A stretch of DNA of 64,000 bases from CAZSBB01 sp964605235 (GTDB taxonomy: Bacteria > Planctomycetota > Phycisphaerae > Phycisphaerales > Phycisphaeraceae): assembly GCA_964605235.1 (NCBI GenBank), contig CAZSBB010000023.1, forward strand, positions 1 through 64,000. The letters run 5' to 3'. Below, one piece after another: positions 24,116 to 33,219 of the stretch. A model generated the notes under the pieces. The model made no database searches, was not told the DNA's origin, and saw only the letters and a program-made list of their open reading frames with translations. The first letter of the stretch is position 1. The number at the start of each line of letters is the position of its first letter. Position numbers and translations under genes: made by a program.

Positions 24116-26161
24116 ATGCTGCGCTGTCCGCATCTGGGTCTGGTGCTTTTACTGACCATCTCCACCATCAGCCAACGCGTGATAGGCGCGGAGGTCGCCC
24201 CCGCGCCGGATCCTGCCGTCCCGCTGCACCAGGTGCAAATCCGCGCCACGCCGGTGGTCACCTCCCGCAGCTTCTCCAAGGGCTTCGCCCCCAATCCGCG
24301 CGGCGGGTGGAACTGGATCGGCCAGTTCATGAACTACAAAGCCACCGGCGACAAAGTCAAAGTCACCGTCCCCCTGCCCACCGGCCAGCATTACCTGGCG
24401 TATCAGGACACCAACATTCGACCCGAGGCGGAATGGGTCATCATCGACCTGCAGACCGGCCAAAGCAAGATCGTCGACCTGCCGGGCTTTCATTCCTCTG
24501 TGCCGCCGGTGCTGGCGGGCAACGGGCGGCTGTTCTTCTCGGTCGACTACGGCCACATCTACTACTACGACCCGGTCGACGAAACCGTCAAGATTCTCGG
24601 CCGCACCCACGACAGCCTCGATGTGCTGCGCGGCTACTACAAATTCCTGCTCGGGCCCGACGGCATGATCTACGGCTCCGCGCAAACCACCTGCGGCACC
24701 ACCACCGTCATCCGCATCAATCCCGACACCCTCGACTACAAAGTCATCACCGATGTGGGCGTCAAGGGCCGACGCGAACTGACCTATGGCTACTACCTGG
24801 GCATCCAACCGCCATGGATCTATGTCGCCGTCGGCCAGGGCGTCTGGGAACTGTGGGCGGTCAATATGGACACCGGCGCCAAACAGATGCTCGCCGAGCG
24901 GCTCAATGAACAAAACGCCCGCGTCACCGTCGAACACAATGCTCAAGGCAACTGCACCGCGCAATTGCATGGCGACCCCGAACGCGAATCCGTGTTGCTC
25001 AACGACGGCCAGATCGTCGCCCGCGCCAAGGTAGGTGAGAAGCTCCCAAGCCTGCCCGCCGGAAGCTGGCCTGAACTGACGTTCGCGCACAGCAAGGTCG
25101 TCACCGCATCGACCGCCATGCCGCAACTGATCGAGAAGGACCCTGTCAGCATCGAAGCCGATGGCACCGGCTTGCTGCACTGGCGCCCGGCGGGTGACGC
25201 CGCCGCGGTGCAGACCAGCACCTTCAAGATCAACCGCGCCGAACCGCAGGGCATTGAAGCCCTCACCGCGCTGCCCGATGGTTCCATCCTCGGCAGCACC
25301 CGCAGCTACTCCGGTTGGTTCCGCTACCACCCGGCCGCCGACAAGCTCGACTTCTTCGGCAAGGGCGGCCCCAGTCGTGCCCGCACCACCATCCTCGATG
25401 GCAAGGTCTACTTCGCCGGCTACCCCAACACCACGCTCTATGTGTACGACCCCACGCTGCCCTGGCGCGACGCGCTGACCAAAGATGCCAACGCCAACCC
25501 TCGGCAAATCGGCAGCCAGGGCCAGGGCCGCTCCGAAGCCCATTACGCCGTCAGCATGGCGTCGATGCCCGGCCGGGTGTACACGCTGGGGCGCCGGGAA
25601 CGCTGGTCCACCGGCACCGGCCTGTGCTGCTATTTCCCCGAGAAAGACAGCTTCATTTATCTGGGGCAGGAGAACAAGGACCTCGAACCGGTCGACTTCG
25701 CGCTGCTGCCGCAGGCCGGCAAACTCGTCGTCTCCGGCGCCAGGAAGGACGCCCAGCTTCTGGTCTATGACCTCGACTTCAAAGAACTCACCCGCATCAC
25801 CCTGCAGCCCGGCCTGGAGAACACCGGCGACCTGCTGACCGTCGGCGACGCCACCTTCATCGGCTGGTATCACGATCCCACCAATGCCAACACCGTGCTC
25901 TACCTGTACGACCTCGCGGCCGGCAAACTGGTCAAATCCATCCAGTTGCCCGCAGAGTCCGGCCCGGTGTTCGCCCGCGCGCAGGACCACACCTACTGGC
26001 TCTTCGCCAACCAAGCCCTGTACCGACTCGATCCCACCACCCTCCAGATGCAGGCGGTCGCTCGACTCGAACGCATGCTCGGCGCGCCCTTCTGGATCGG
26101 CAAGGAACTCTACGGACGGATCGGCGGCCAGGTGGTGAAGGTCGACGGAACCCTGCCGTAA
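24116..26161 (+). CDS. Secreted beta-propeller-like protein, function unknown
   Basis: 681 residues from ATG 24116, chosen for the signal peptide that begins there (LGLVLLLTISTISQRVIGA) and the GGAG upstream; the frame is open to 24044. The mature protein consists of repeated beta-strand units with aromatic and acidic turns, such as RLFFSVDYGHIYYYDPVDET, KVYFAGYPNTTLYVYDPTLP and DHTYWLFANQALYRLDPTTL, consistent with one or two propeller folds. Relatives in polysaccharide loci are often lyases or carbohydrate-binding proteins, but no catalytic motif is assigned. TATGAT at 24041-24046 could be part of a promoter. It converges with the heparinase-like operon 22 bases downstream. Confidence 0.75.
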   Translation: MLRCPHLGLVLLLTISTISQRVIGAEVAPAPDPAVPLHQVQIRATPVVTSRSFSKGFAPNPRGGWNWIGQFMNYKATGDKVKVTVPLPTGQHYLAYQDTNIRPEAEWVIIDLQTGQSKIVDLPGFHSSVPPVLAGNGRLFFSVDYGHIYYYDPVDETVKILGRTHDSLDVLRGYYKFLLGPDGMIYGSAQTTCGTTTVIRINPDTLDYKVITDVGVKGRRELTYGYYLGIQPPWIYVAVGQGVWELWAVNMDTGAKQMLAERLNEQNARVTVEHNAQGNCTAQLHGDPERESVLLNDGQIVARAKVGEKLPSLPAGSWPELTFAHSKVVTASTAMPQLIEKDPVSIEADGTGLLHWRPAGDAAAVQTSTFKINRAEPQGIEALTALPDGSILGSTRSYSGWFRYHPAADKLDFFGKGGPSRARTTILDGKVYFAGYPNTTLYVYDPTLPWRDALTKDANANPRQIGSQGQGRSEAHYAVSMASMPGRVYTLGRRERWSTGTGLCCYFPEKDSFIYLGQENKDLEPVDFALLPQAGKLVVSGARKDAQLLVYDLDFKELTRITLQPGLENTGDLLTVGDATFIGWYHDPTNANTVLYLYDLAAGKLVKSIQLPAESGPVFARAQDHTYWLFANQALYRLDPTTLQMQAVARLERMLGAPFWIGKELYGRIGGQVVKVDGTLP

Positions 26162-26183
26162 CCTCCGGAATCAGCGCCACGCC

Positions 26184-28238
26184 TCAAGCAGTGCCCGCGC
26201 GCGCGTGCACCTGCGAGTGGAACAATCGCCCACTGCCCTGATATGGCCCCAGCGTCCAGGGCAGGTTCCATTGCACATGCAGGTCGAGGTAGTAATCCGT
26301 CTGCCCGTCGATTTCCAGCGCCAAGCCCGTCGCTTCCCAGGGACTGAGCTCCCGGCCATCGGCACACACCGGCAGCAGTCGCGCCTGCACCTGCGGACAC
26401 GTGCGGCCGAAGGGGACCAGCACCGTCACGAACAGCCTCCCGCCACCGCCTGACTGCCGGAAAACCAAGTGCTGCGGATTGTCATAGCCTGCAAGCGGGA
26501 ACGGACAAGTTTCGATCCGGGCTTGGCCACAGGCGCCCGCCACGGGAACGATCAGCAGGTTGCCGGCCTCACGCTCGGTCCGCAGCCGGCCGTCGGCTTC
26601 GAGTCGGGCCGCAGGCAGCACATGAAAATGCAGGTCATAGTCGTGCGCGGCGTCGGTTTCCGGCGTGACCCGATCCATCAGAATCCAATAGCACCCACGC
26701 AGGTAAAACAGCTTCCGCCGCACCGTCGTCACCGGCTGCGGCAGATGCCGATACGCTTCATGGGCGCCGCTGAAATACGCATACGTTGACTCGCTGCGCC
26801 AATCGTTGATCTCCGGCAGGCACGTCCGTTCCCAGCGCCACTGCGTCTGCGCGGGGAGTTGGTCCTGCTGGTCGATGGTCAGCACATTGTGGCCCGCGCT
26901 GCTGCGGCGCCAGGCGCGGGCGGGATTGTCGCCATAGGTTCCGCTGCCATTGTCCACCAGCACCGGCTGGCCCTGGCTGTACAACTCAAAACTGAGCAGG
27001 TCCGTGTGGGCGTGACTGCTGACCACACTGCCGACGAGGCCGGCGTTGAGCGCGGCATAGTCCGCCGTGGGCGTCCAGTTCTGCCGCATCAGGTAGTAGC
27101 CGGCGTCGGGGAGCACGGAATCAAACGGCGGCAGGTGCGGCGGAAGTTTCTGGTACGCCGCCAGCAGATTGCGACCACCCCCAGGCAGCAGGCCGGGGAT
27201 CGACACCCGATCCTGCCAGGCCGCCAACTCGCCATGGTCGCCGGGCTTGATGGTCGGCAGCGGCGCATCGAGATTCGGCAGCAGCGCCTGGGCCACCGCT
27301 TTGCCCTCGGCAAGTCCCAGCAGCGCCGTCGCCTGTCGCAGCCGGGCGATGCCCTTGCCCGGCTCATGGATCGCTCCGGTATCGCCGAAGCGCGGAAAGT
27401 CGCCGTCGGGCGCCAGCATCTTCCAAAGCGTGTGGCCCACCTGCTGCAGGTGCTGGTGGAAGGTCGGGCTGAACTGAATGTGATTGGCTTGTGCGAGCAG
27501 GAGCACTTCCAGGAAATGCTGCACGGTGCCCCAGTGGTAGCCGGAGCGTTCGCGGGTGAAGCCATCGGGATACATGAGCGTGCGCAGTTCGTGCTCGAAA
27601 TACGTCGGCGCCAGGGCGGCAAACTGGGCGAAGCCGCGGAACTCCGGGAACAGCAGCCCCGCCGCCCAGAACCCGACCAGCGCGTGGAGCCACCAGTTGT
27701 GGCCGGAGCTGCCCAGGCGAGCTTCGTTCCATTGCCGAACCGATGACCACTCGACGGGCAGTTGCTGCAGCAGCCAACCGAACAGGGGCACGAGCGCCGC
27801 ATCGGAGACTTCTGGAATCGGCAGCAGGATTCGCAGCAGATCACACAGGCCGCGGGTCTTGCCCCAGATGCCGCTGCCCCATTGCGCCCGCCCTGCAAGC
27901 ACGGCCTGCGCCAGGCGCGAGGCGGACGCGGCGTCCAGCGCGAGGATCAGGTTCTCGGCGCCCACGCGAATCACCGGATTGCCGTGCGACCGATCCACCA
28001 TCGGCTCCGCCAGCGCTGCCGCCAGCCGCGCCTGTGCGGCCGCCACATTCGCTGCCGTCGCCAGGCGGCGAACCTCCTCAACATACGCCAGCGTATACCC
28101 GGTGCTGGGCGACGGCCGACGACGCAGGTAGCGCACGAATGCCGCCGCGTCCGCGCGGCGATCCCGGCTGATGGCCGCCAGTTCGGGGCGGTTCCAGTCC
28201 ACCGCCATCAGCATCTCCTGGTTCAAGTCGACATCCAT
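26184..28238 (-). CDS. Heparinase II/III-like polysaccharide lyase
   Basis: 684 residues from ATG 28238, supported by AAGGAAG 7 bases upstream; the frame runs farther but the extra 47 codons are Arg/Pro-rich and unrelated. No signal peptide. The N-terminal 380 residues form an (alpha/alpha) toroid, with RSGYHWGTVQHFLEVLLLAQ. The C-terminal beta part shows the Hep_II_III signature: SHAHTDLLSFELYSQGQPVL, VDNGSGTYGDN, SAGHNVLTID. Enzymes of this type cleave uronic-acid-containing glycans by beta-elimination. It is the last gene of the leftward operon that begins with IclR. Probable substrate: an imported uronate oligosaccharide (inference). Confidence 0.85.
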   Translation of the reverse strand: MDVDLNQEMLMAVDWNRPELAAISRDRRADAAAFVRYLRRRPSPSTGYTLAYVEEVRRLATAANVAAAQARLAAALAEPMVDRSHGNPVIRVGAENLILALDAASASRLAQAVLAGRAQWGSGIWGKTRGLCDLLRILLPIPEVSDAALVPLFGWLLQQLPVEWSSVRQWNEARLGSSGHNWWLHALVGFWAAGLLFPEFRGFAQFAALAPTYFEHELRTLMYPDGFTRERSGYHWGTVQHFLEVLLLAQANHIQFSPTFHQHLQQVGHTLWKMLAPDGDFPRFGDTGAIHEPGKGIARLRQATALLGLAEGKAVAQALLPNLDAPLPTIKPGDHGELAAWQDRVSIPGLLPGGGRNLLAAYQKLPPHLPPFDSVLPDAGYYLMRQNWTPTADYAALNAGLVGSVVSSHAHTDLLSFELYSQGQPVLVDNGSGTYGDNPARAWRRSSAGHNVLTIDQQDQLPAQTQWRWERTCLPEINDWRSESTYAYFSGAHEAYRHLPQPVTTVRRKLFYLRGCYWILMDRVTPETDAAHDYDLHFHVLPAARLEADGRLRTEREAGNLLIVPVAGACGQARIETCPFPLAGYDNPQHLVFRQSGGGGRLFVTVLVPFGRTCPQVQARLLPVCADGRELSPWEATGLALEIDGQTDYYLDLHVQWNLPWTLGPYQGSGRLFHSQVHARAGTA

Positions 28239-28326
28239 GCACTGGCTTCCTTGATGAACTGCTGGCCTCGGCGCCGGCGTTGCGCCCAACGGCCGCGCCG
28301 GCGCAGCCGCGGGTTGGTCGCGCAGG

Positions 28327-29070
28327 TCAGAAGTATCCCCCCTGCGCGGTGATCTGCTGAATGCTCTGCCCCTGGGCAACCCAGCCGAAGATTTTCTTTT
28401 CGTTGGACTTGATCTCTTCCGCGCGGATCAGCACCGCACAGGCAAGCTCGCGCGGCACCACCAGCACGCCGTCGACGTCACCGAGCACCACATCGCCGGG
28501 CTTGATGGTGACGTCGCCGATCATGATGGGAATCTGGTAATGCGTGATCAGGCAGCGGCCCAGCGAGCCGTTGGAAATCCGGTACTTGTAGAACACCGGA
28601 AAATCGGCGGCGAGAATCTGATGTGTGTCACGGATGCCGCCGTCGATGCAGGCGGCCTTCACGCCCTTGCCTTTGGCGGTTGCCGTCATCACCCCGCCCC
28701 ACAGCGTGGCTTTCAGGTCGCCGCTGGTGTCCCACAGCACGAAGTGGTCCGTCCCCAGTTCATCGAGCATCTGCGTGCGAAACGCCATTTCGCCAGTGAT
28801 TTTCACGTTGGGCGCGCTTTTGACGGTAAACGCGAATCCCGCCACCGTCTGGTACTCCCGCAGCGGCAGGATGTGCCCCGGCAGCGCCTGATCGAGCAGA
28901 CAGAACTCCCGCAGCACATCATTGACCGCGCCGGTGTAAAGCTGCTCGTAGCGTGCGAGCAACTCGCCCGGCTCGATCGTCAGCGGCGCAGCACTCACGC
29001 CTTCGCGGGTGGCAATCAGCTTATCCAGATTCATCATGCCGACTTCCCGGCGGTAGTCATCCACAGACAT
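28327..29070 (-). CDS. RraA-like protein (HMG-type aldolase family)
   Basis: 247 residues from ATG 29070 (AGGAGGAG 6 bases upstream). The fold is RraA/4-hydroxy-4-methyl-2-oxoglutarate aldolase: LPGHILPLREYQTVAGFAFT, WGGVMTATAKGKGVKAACID, then GGIRD with Arg147 and Asp148, the residues that bind pyruvate and metal in characterised aldolases and are lost in many pure RraA. FVLGDVDGVLVVPRE-like sequence is at the end. It could cleave a 3-deoxy-2-keto sugar acid into pyruvate and an aldehyde. In this operon it sits after an enolase-type dehydratase and an SDR, consistent with such a route. Confidence 0.88.
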   Translation of the reverse strand: MSVDDYRREVGMMNLDKLIATREGVSAAPLTIEPGELLARYEQLYTGAVNDVLREFCLLDQALPGHILPLREYQTVAGFAFTVKSAPNVKITGEMAFRTQMLDELGTDHFVLWDTSGDLKATLWGGVMTATAKGKGVKAACIDGGIRDTHQILAADFPVFYKYRISNGSLGRCLITHYQIPIMIGDVTIKPGDVVLGDVDGVLVVPRELACAVLIRAEEIKSNEKKIFGWVAQGQSIQQITAQGGYF

Positions 29071-29091
29071 GGCGCGCTCCTCCTGCTGGGG

Positions 29092-29859
29092 TCAAAGGCT
29101 AAAGCCACCATCCACGAACAGGCTCTGCCCGGTGATGTAGCTGCCGGCGTCACTGCACAGCAACAGCGCCGCCCCCGCACAGTCCTCCGGCTGACCCAAG
29201 CGCTGCGCAGGAATGCGATCGAGCACCTGAGCGCGATACTCGGGCTGGGCGAGCGCGGCGCGGTTGCGGTCGGTGTCAATCACCCCCGGCGCGAGATTGT
29301 TGACTGTGATGCCGCGCGGCGCGAGCTGTTTCGCCAGGTTGCGGACCAGTGACGTCTGCGCGCTTTTGCTCGCGGCATAGATCACCATCTGCGGATGCGG
29401 GCGCGTTTCCTGCACGCTGCCGATGGTGAGGATGCGTCCCCAGCCGCGCTGCGCCATCGCTGGCGTCAGCGCCTGGATCAGTTCAAAGGTGCTGCGGACA
29501 TTGACTGCGATGTGCTGGTCAAACTGCTCCCGCGTCACCTCGGCCCACGGCTGCGCCAACTGCACGCTGGCGTTGGCGATCAGGATGTCGATGCCGCCCA
29601 GCGCCTCCACTGCACGCTGCGCCAACTGCTGCGGCGCTGCGGCATCCGTCAGGTCTGCCGTCAACACCGGCGCGCGGCGACCCATGGCGCTGATCCGATC
29701 CGCCACCTTTGACGCGGCATCCTGCCGACCGGCACAATGCACCGCCACATCCGCGCCGGCTTCCGCCAGCGCCAAGGCCAGAGCAGCGCCGATTCCGCGC
29801 GACGAGCCGGTCACCAGCGCCCGCCGCCCCGCCAGATTGAATGTCGCCATCACGCCCAT
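29092..29859 (-). CDS. Short-chain dehydrogenase/reductase
   Basis: 255 residues. The Rossmann motif is TGSSRGIGAALALALAE, with active-site Ser148, Tyr161 and Lys165 (TIGSVQ, YAASK). IANAS replaces the usual NNAG motif. VNNLAPGVIDTDRN and the terminal SYITGQSLFVDGGFSL match the classical SDR C-terminus. The start ATG 29859 is 4 bases after the preceding stop with GGAG 8 bases upstream. SDRs of this kind oxidise sugar or sugar-acid hydroxyls with NAD(P). Its position between GH10 and RraA-like genes suggests it oxidises a product of the enolase reaction. Confidence 0.9.
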   Translation of the reverse strand: MGVMATFNLAGRRALVTGSSRGIGAALALALAEAGADVAVHCAGRQDAASKVADRISAMGRRAPVLTADLTDAAAPQQLAQRAVEALGGIDILIANASVQLAQPWAEVTREQFDQHIAVNVRSTFELIQALTPAMAQRGWGRILTIGSVQETRPHPQMVIYAASKSAQTSLVRNLAKQLAPRGITVNNLAPGVIDTDRNRAALAQPEYRAQVLDRIPAQRLGQPEDCAGAALLLCSDAGSYITGQSLFVDGGFSL

Positions 29860-29863
29860 GACG

Positions 29864-31156
29864 TCACTCCGTCAATTTCATGCTGATGGTTGACGTGTCC
29901 GATCCAAGCCCAGCATTGGTTGCAGTGCCGCCAGCACGTAAGCAATATTGCCCAAGATACCCGCGGAATTTCGCTTGCCCACGGCTGTCAGTCGTGACGC
30001 GCGTGCGGGTGCGCCATTCCTGATGGATCAACTGCTCCAGCGCGGCATACGCCGGCTTGGGATTCAGTTGCTCATCCACCAGTCCCGACTTGAGATGATC
30101 TTCACCCGGCACCGCCCCGCCATCGGGCACGTTCCACCAGGTGATCGCGTACACCGACGGATGGCTGAACCACAGCCGATAGACGTGACGCACGAGCCGC
30201 GCCTGCAGCGCCCGGCCGGCGGCGTCGTCGGCCATGGAATGCAGCGTGATCTCACTGACATGCAGCGGTAGTTGGTGCTCGTCGAACTCAGCGAGCGCAG
30301 CGAGCATGCCGCGCGGCGTCAGATGCGCGCCGTCGAGCAGACGCTGCTGCGCCTCGATGCTGAACAGATGCCATTGCAGCCCGATGCCGTTGATGCGGGC
30401 GCCCTGCTTGCGCAGTTGACGAATGAGTTGATGAAAGTGCGGGCGACGGTCGTCATACCACGCGGCAAGGGTGGTTTCGTTCAGCACCAGATGCGCGTCG
30501 GATGGCAGGTACTGGTCCGCCCAACCAAAACACAGTCGTTCGTAGTCAGCAGGAAACGCACAGTGGCTGGGACTGGTGGGATTGAACGGCCGATTGAGCG
30601 GCTCGTTGACCACATCCCAGCGCTGAATCCGCTGCCCATAACGCTCGGCAAGCGCACGTATCCGGCCTTCCAGCAAGGCTTCGCTGTGCGCGGAATCCGT
30701 CAACCAATCCGGCACGGCGTGGCGCACGTTGTCCCACACCAGGCAATGGCCGTTCATGTTGAGCTGATGACGCTGACAGAAATCCACCACGACATCCGGC
30801 GGCGGTCGGCGAAACACCGGCACGCTGTCCGCACAGTAGCGCGGCTGACCCTGTACCGGCTCCAGACCTTTCCAGTACAGCGGCACCGTCGCGGCATTGA
30901 ACAAGCCCAGATACGCCTGCTCATAGCGTTGGTTCATCTCCGCACTGGCGTAGCCGCCAAGCATGAAGATGTTGGCGCCGAACAGGAAGTCGGAACTGGT
31001 CTGTTCCACCGTCACTGTCACGTTGGCTGCAGGATTTCCCGCAGCATCCGTGGCCTGCAAGGTCACTTCACGCGTGCGATGCTGTTGGATGCGGGCATCG
31101 ATCTCCGCATCCAGCTCCGTCATCTGACGTTCAAAAACCGAAAGCTCAGGTTGCAT
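29864..31156 (-). CDS. Glycoside hydrolase family 10 (endo-beta-1,4-xylanase-like)
   Basis: 430 residues from ATG 31156, with GGTGAG 7 bases before; ATG 31171 overlaps the enolase stop and is an alternative. No signal peptide. An N-terminal beta domain (VTLQATDAAGNPAANVTVTV) precedes the barrel. GH10 marks: NGHCLVWDN, WDVVNEPL with acid/base Glu185, NGIGLQWHLF, HVSEITLHS with nucleophile Glu302, and YAITWWNVPDG. Both catalytic glutamates are present, so the enzyme is probably active on xylan or another beta-1,4 backbone, or on its oligosaccharides inside the cell. It is flanked by sugar-acid genes. Confidence 0.9.
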   Translation of the reverse strand: MQPELSVFERQMTELDAEIDARIQQHRTREVTLQATDAAGNPAANVTVTVEQTSSDFLFGANIFMLGGYASAEMNQRYEQAYLGLFNAATVPLYWKGLEPVQGQPRYCADSVPVFRRPPPDVVVDFCQRHQLNMNGHCLVWDNVRHAVPDWLTDSAHSEALLEGRIRALAERYGQRIQRWDVVNEPLNRPFNPTSPSHCAFPADYERLCFGWADQYLPSDAHLVLNETTLAAWYDDRRPHFHQLIRQLRKQGARINGIGLQWHLFSIEAQQRLLDGAHLTPRGMLAALAEFDEHQLPLHVSEITLHSMADDAAGRALQARLVRHVYRLWFSHPSVYAITWWNVPDGGAVPGEDHLKSGLVDEQLNPKPAYAALEQLIHQEWRTRTRVTTDSRGQAKFRGYLGQYCLRAGGTATNAGLGSDTSTISMKLTE

Positions 31157-31164
31157 GGTTGTAC

Positions 31165-32355
31165 TCACCATCCTCCCACGACGGGATACCACTCCGGCCG
31201 GCGCGGGTCCTGATGGAAGCGCGCGTAGTAGTCACCCTTCTCCTCGAAGTAGCGTTCATACTTCTCCATCCGATCCTCATCGAGCGTGACGCCCAGCCCC
31301 GGGCCGGTGGGCACCTGAATGCAGCCGGCCTGGTACTTCATCAACCCGCCTTCGATGATGTCGTCGGTGAGGTAGTGGTAGTGGGCGTCGCCGGCGACGA
31401 TCATCTCGGGAATGCTCGCGGCGGTGTGCAACATGGCGGCCAGCTCGATGCCGAACTCCGCGCCTGAGTGCATCGCCACGCCCATGCGGAACGTGCGACA
31501 CAGTGCCGCGAGATCCTTCACCCCGCGCGGCCCTTCCCAGTAATGCAGATCCGTCAGCACGATGTCCACCGCGCCCATGCGAATCGCGGGGCCCAGGTCA
31601 TCAAACCGGGCGGGATACATGTTGGTGGCGATGGGAATGCGCACCTGCTGCCGCACGGCTGCGTTGCCGTCGAGACCCCAGGCGGGGTCCTCGAAATACT
31701 CCAATCCCAGCGGCTCCAGACGCCTCCCGATCTTCACCGCCGTGGGCACCGACCACGTGCCGTTGGGATCAATCCGCAGCCCGAAGTCATCGCCAAGTTG
31801 CTCCCGGCACAGCTCCATGGCGCGGGCTTCAACCTGCGGCGGCAACACGCCGGCTTTGAGCTTCATCGACTGCACACCCAACGTGTCGCGCAGCTCGCGG
31901 CACCAGTTCGCCATGTCCTGCGGCTCGGTGTCGTCTCCGCCCTCGGGACGGTCATAGCGCCAGAACAGATACGCGATCATGGGAATGCGATCGCGCACCG
32001 CTCCGCCCAGCAGATCGCACATCGGCCGACCGAGCACCTTGCCCTGAATGTCCAGGCACGCCATCTCGATCGCGCCGTACAGCCGGGCGTTGCTCAGGTA
32101 GTAGATGCTGCGCAGCACTTTGAGCTTGATGATTTCCAGGTGGAACGGGTCCAAACCGACGATCCGCGGCTTGAGCTTGAGCAATGCGCCGCGCTGGTCG
32201 CCGCCGCCCACTTCACCCAGCCCGACCACGCCTTCGTCGGTGATGAGTTCCAGCACCGTGCGCAGGAAGTAGCCGGGGTGGACGCCGGTGTTGTGCCGGA
32301 GCTGGCAGGTCAGCGGTATGGCGACGGTGCGAACCCGCAGGTCAACGATTTTCAT
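31165..32355 (-). CDS. Enolase-superfamily sugar-acid dehydratase (glucarate-dehydratase-like)
   Basis: 396 residues starting at ATG 32355, overlapping the IclR stop by 4 bases (ATGA). The mandelate racemase subgroup signature residues are visible: KLKAG (Lys165, Lys167), RIDPNGTW (Asp196), EYFEDPAWG (Glu222), IATNM, LTDLHYWEG (Asp269) and AMHSGAEFG (His296). The KxK, IDPNGxW and IATNM combination is typical of glucarate/galactarate-type dehydratases, which remove water from aldonic or aldaric acids to give 3-deoxy-2-keto acids. The exact acid cannot be read from sequence. Together with the SDR and RraA-like proteins it forms a plausible oxidative sugar-acid route. Confidence 0.92.
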   Translation of the reverse strand: MKIVDLRVRTVAIPLTCQLRHNTGVHPGYFLRTVLELITDEGVVGLGEVGGGDQRGALLKLKPRIVGLDPFHLEIIKLKVLRSIYYLSNARLYGAIEMACLDIQGKVLGRPMCDLLGGAVRDRIPMIAYLFWRYDRPEGGDDTEPQDMANWCRELRDTLGVQSMKLKAGVLPPQVEARAMELCREQLGDDFGLRIDPNGTWSVPTAVKIGRRLEPLGLEYFEDPAWGLDGNAAVRQQVRIPIATNMYPARFDDLGPAIRMGAVDIVLTDLHYWEGPRGVKDLAALCRTFRMGVAMHSGAEFGIELAAMLHTAASIPEMIVAGDAHYHYLTDDIIEGGLMKYQAGCIQVPTGPGLGVTLDEDRMEKYERYFEEKGDYYARFHQDPRRPEWYPVVGGW

Positions 32356-33134
32356 GGCAGTGAGTCCCGCGTGAGAGTGTGACAGCGCTCGGCGGCGCGC
32401 TGCATGGCGGCTAAAAGCTTGCGCACGCGTTGGGGCGTCAGCGTGCTGGCGGTGGCGATGGCGGTGAGTGTGGCGGGGCCGGCGGCCTGGCTGCCTGCAT
32501 GCAATTCAACCGGCACAGACAGCCCGTGAATATCCGGGTGATAGCTGCCGCGGTCGAGACAGTGCCCCTCCCGACGTAAGGCCGCCAGACGCCGGCGAAA
32601 CTGCTGGGGCGTCTGATGGCGCCAGACTGCAGCCGGCGCAGTGCGGCAGAGCCGGGCGATTTCATCGCTGCTGGCGTCCCGCAGCAGCACGGGCCCGACG
32701 GAGCCGAAGCACAGGTGGAAGCGGGCGCCGATCTGCCCGGTGATGACGAACGGCGAATCCGGCTGCGCCCGCGCCAGCGTCGTGGCTTGATCGCCGTGAC
32801 GCACGGACAGCTTGAACGTCAGCTCATGTTCGGCCGCCAGCGACTCGAGCAAGGGCTGCACCGCTTCCGCCAGACGCTGCTCGTGATTCACATCCCCCAG
32901 CAATGACCGAAGAGCCGCGCCCAGTTCATGACCCGCCCCATCGGCGCCGGGTTTGAGCCAGCCGGTTTGTTCCAGCGTGCGCACGATGCGATAGCAACTC
33001 GCCTGTGGAATGCCCAGCTGCGCCGCCAGGGCGCTGATCGAGCGGCTGGCGTCCGGATCCCGGGCGATGGCTTCGAGCACCTTGATGCCGCTGACCAGCG
33101 CGGGCACCAGCGGGGTCGCCGATGAGCTATTCAT
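32352..33134 (-). CDS. IclR-family transcriptional regulator
   Basis: 260 residues from ATG 33134, the first start that gives a typical IclR N-terminus. The winged helix-turn-helix occupies residues 5-75 (GIKVLEAIARDPDASRSISA, LAAQLGIPQASCYRIVRTLE, GWLKPG). The C-terminal ligand domain contains LSVRHGDQATTLARA, LCFGSVGPVLLRDA and REGHCLDRGSYHPDIHGLSV, with the conserved Cys-Asp region of IclR effector sites. IclR proteins sense small carboxylic acids. It is the first gene of the leftward sugar operon, overlaps the enolase gene, and lies beside the palindromic region at 33131-33163, so it likely regulates both directions. Confidence 0.93.
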   Translation of the reverse strand: MNSSSATPLVPALVSGIKVLEAIARDPDASRSISALAAQLGIPQASCYRIVRTLEQTGWLKPGADGAGHELGAALRSLLGDVNHEQRLAEAVQPLLESLAAEHELTFKLSVRHGDQATTLARAQPDSPFVITGQIGARFHLCFGSVGPVLLRDASSDEIARLCRTAPAAVWRHQTPQQFRRRLAALRREGHCLDRGSYHPDIHGLSVPVELHAGSQAAGPATLTAIATASTLTPQRVRKLLAAMQRAAERCHTLTRDSLP

Positions 33135-33163
33135 ATATGATAATTGTTCTATCACATTTGATA
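33131..33163. promoter_or_regulatory. Overlapping palindromes in the IclR-sulfatase promoter region
   Basis: Three pentamers alternate in orientation: TGATA (33138-33142), TATCA (33150-33154) and TGATA (33159-33163), giving inverted pairs with 7-base and 4-base spacers. A ten-base palindrome TCATATATGA (33131-33140) overlaps the IclR start. The stretch 33131-33170 is far richer in A and T than its surroundings. An IclR-type operator covering the divergent promoters is the natural reading. Confidence 0.55.
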
Positions 33164-33219
33164 AGGTATCCTGTCCCCCGGTGATTGACAAGCCCCCGCC
33201 CGCACATGGAATAGCCAGC

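Noticed and set aside
24149..26014. Minus-strand open frame of over 600 codons
   Set aside because: Gly/Val/Asp-rich antisense frame of the secreted propeller gene, which has a signal peptide and repeat pattern.
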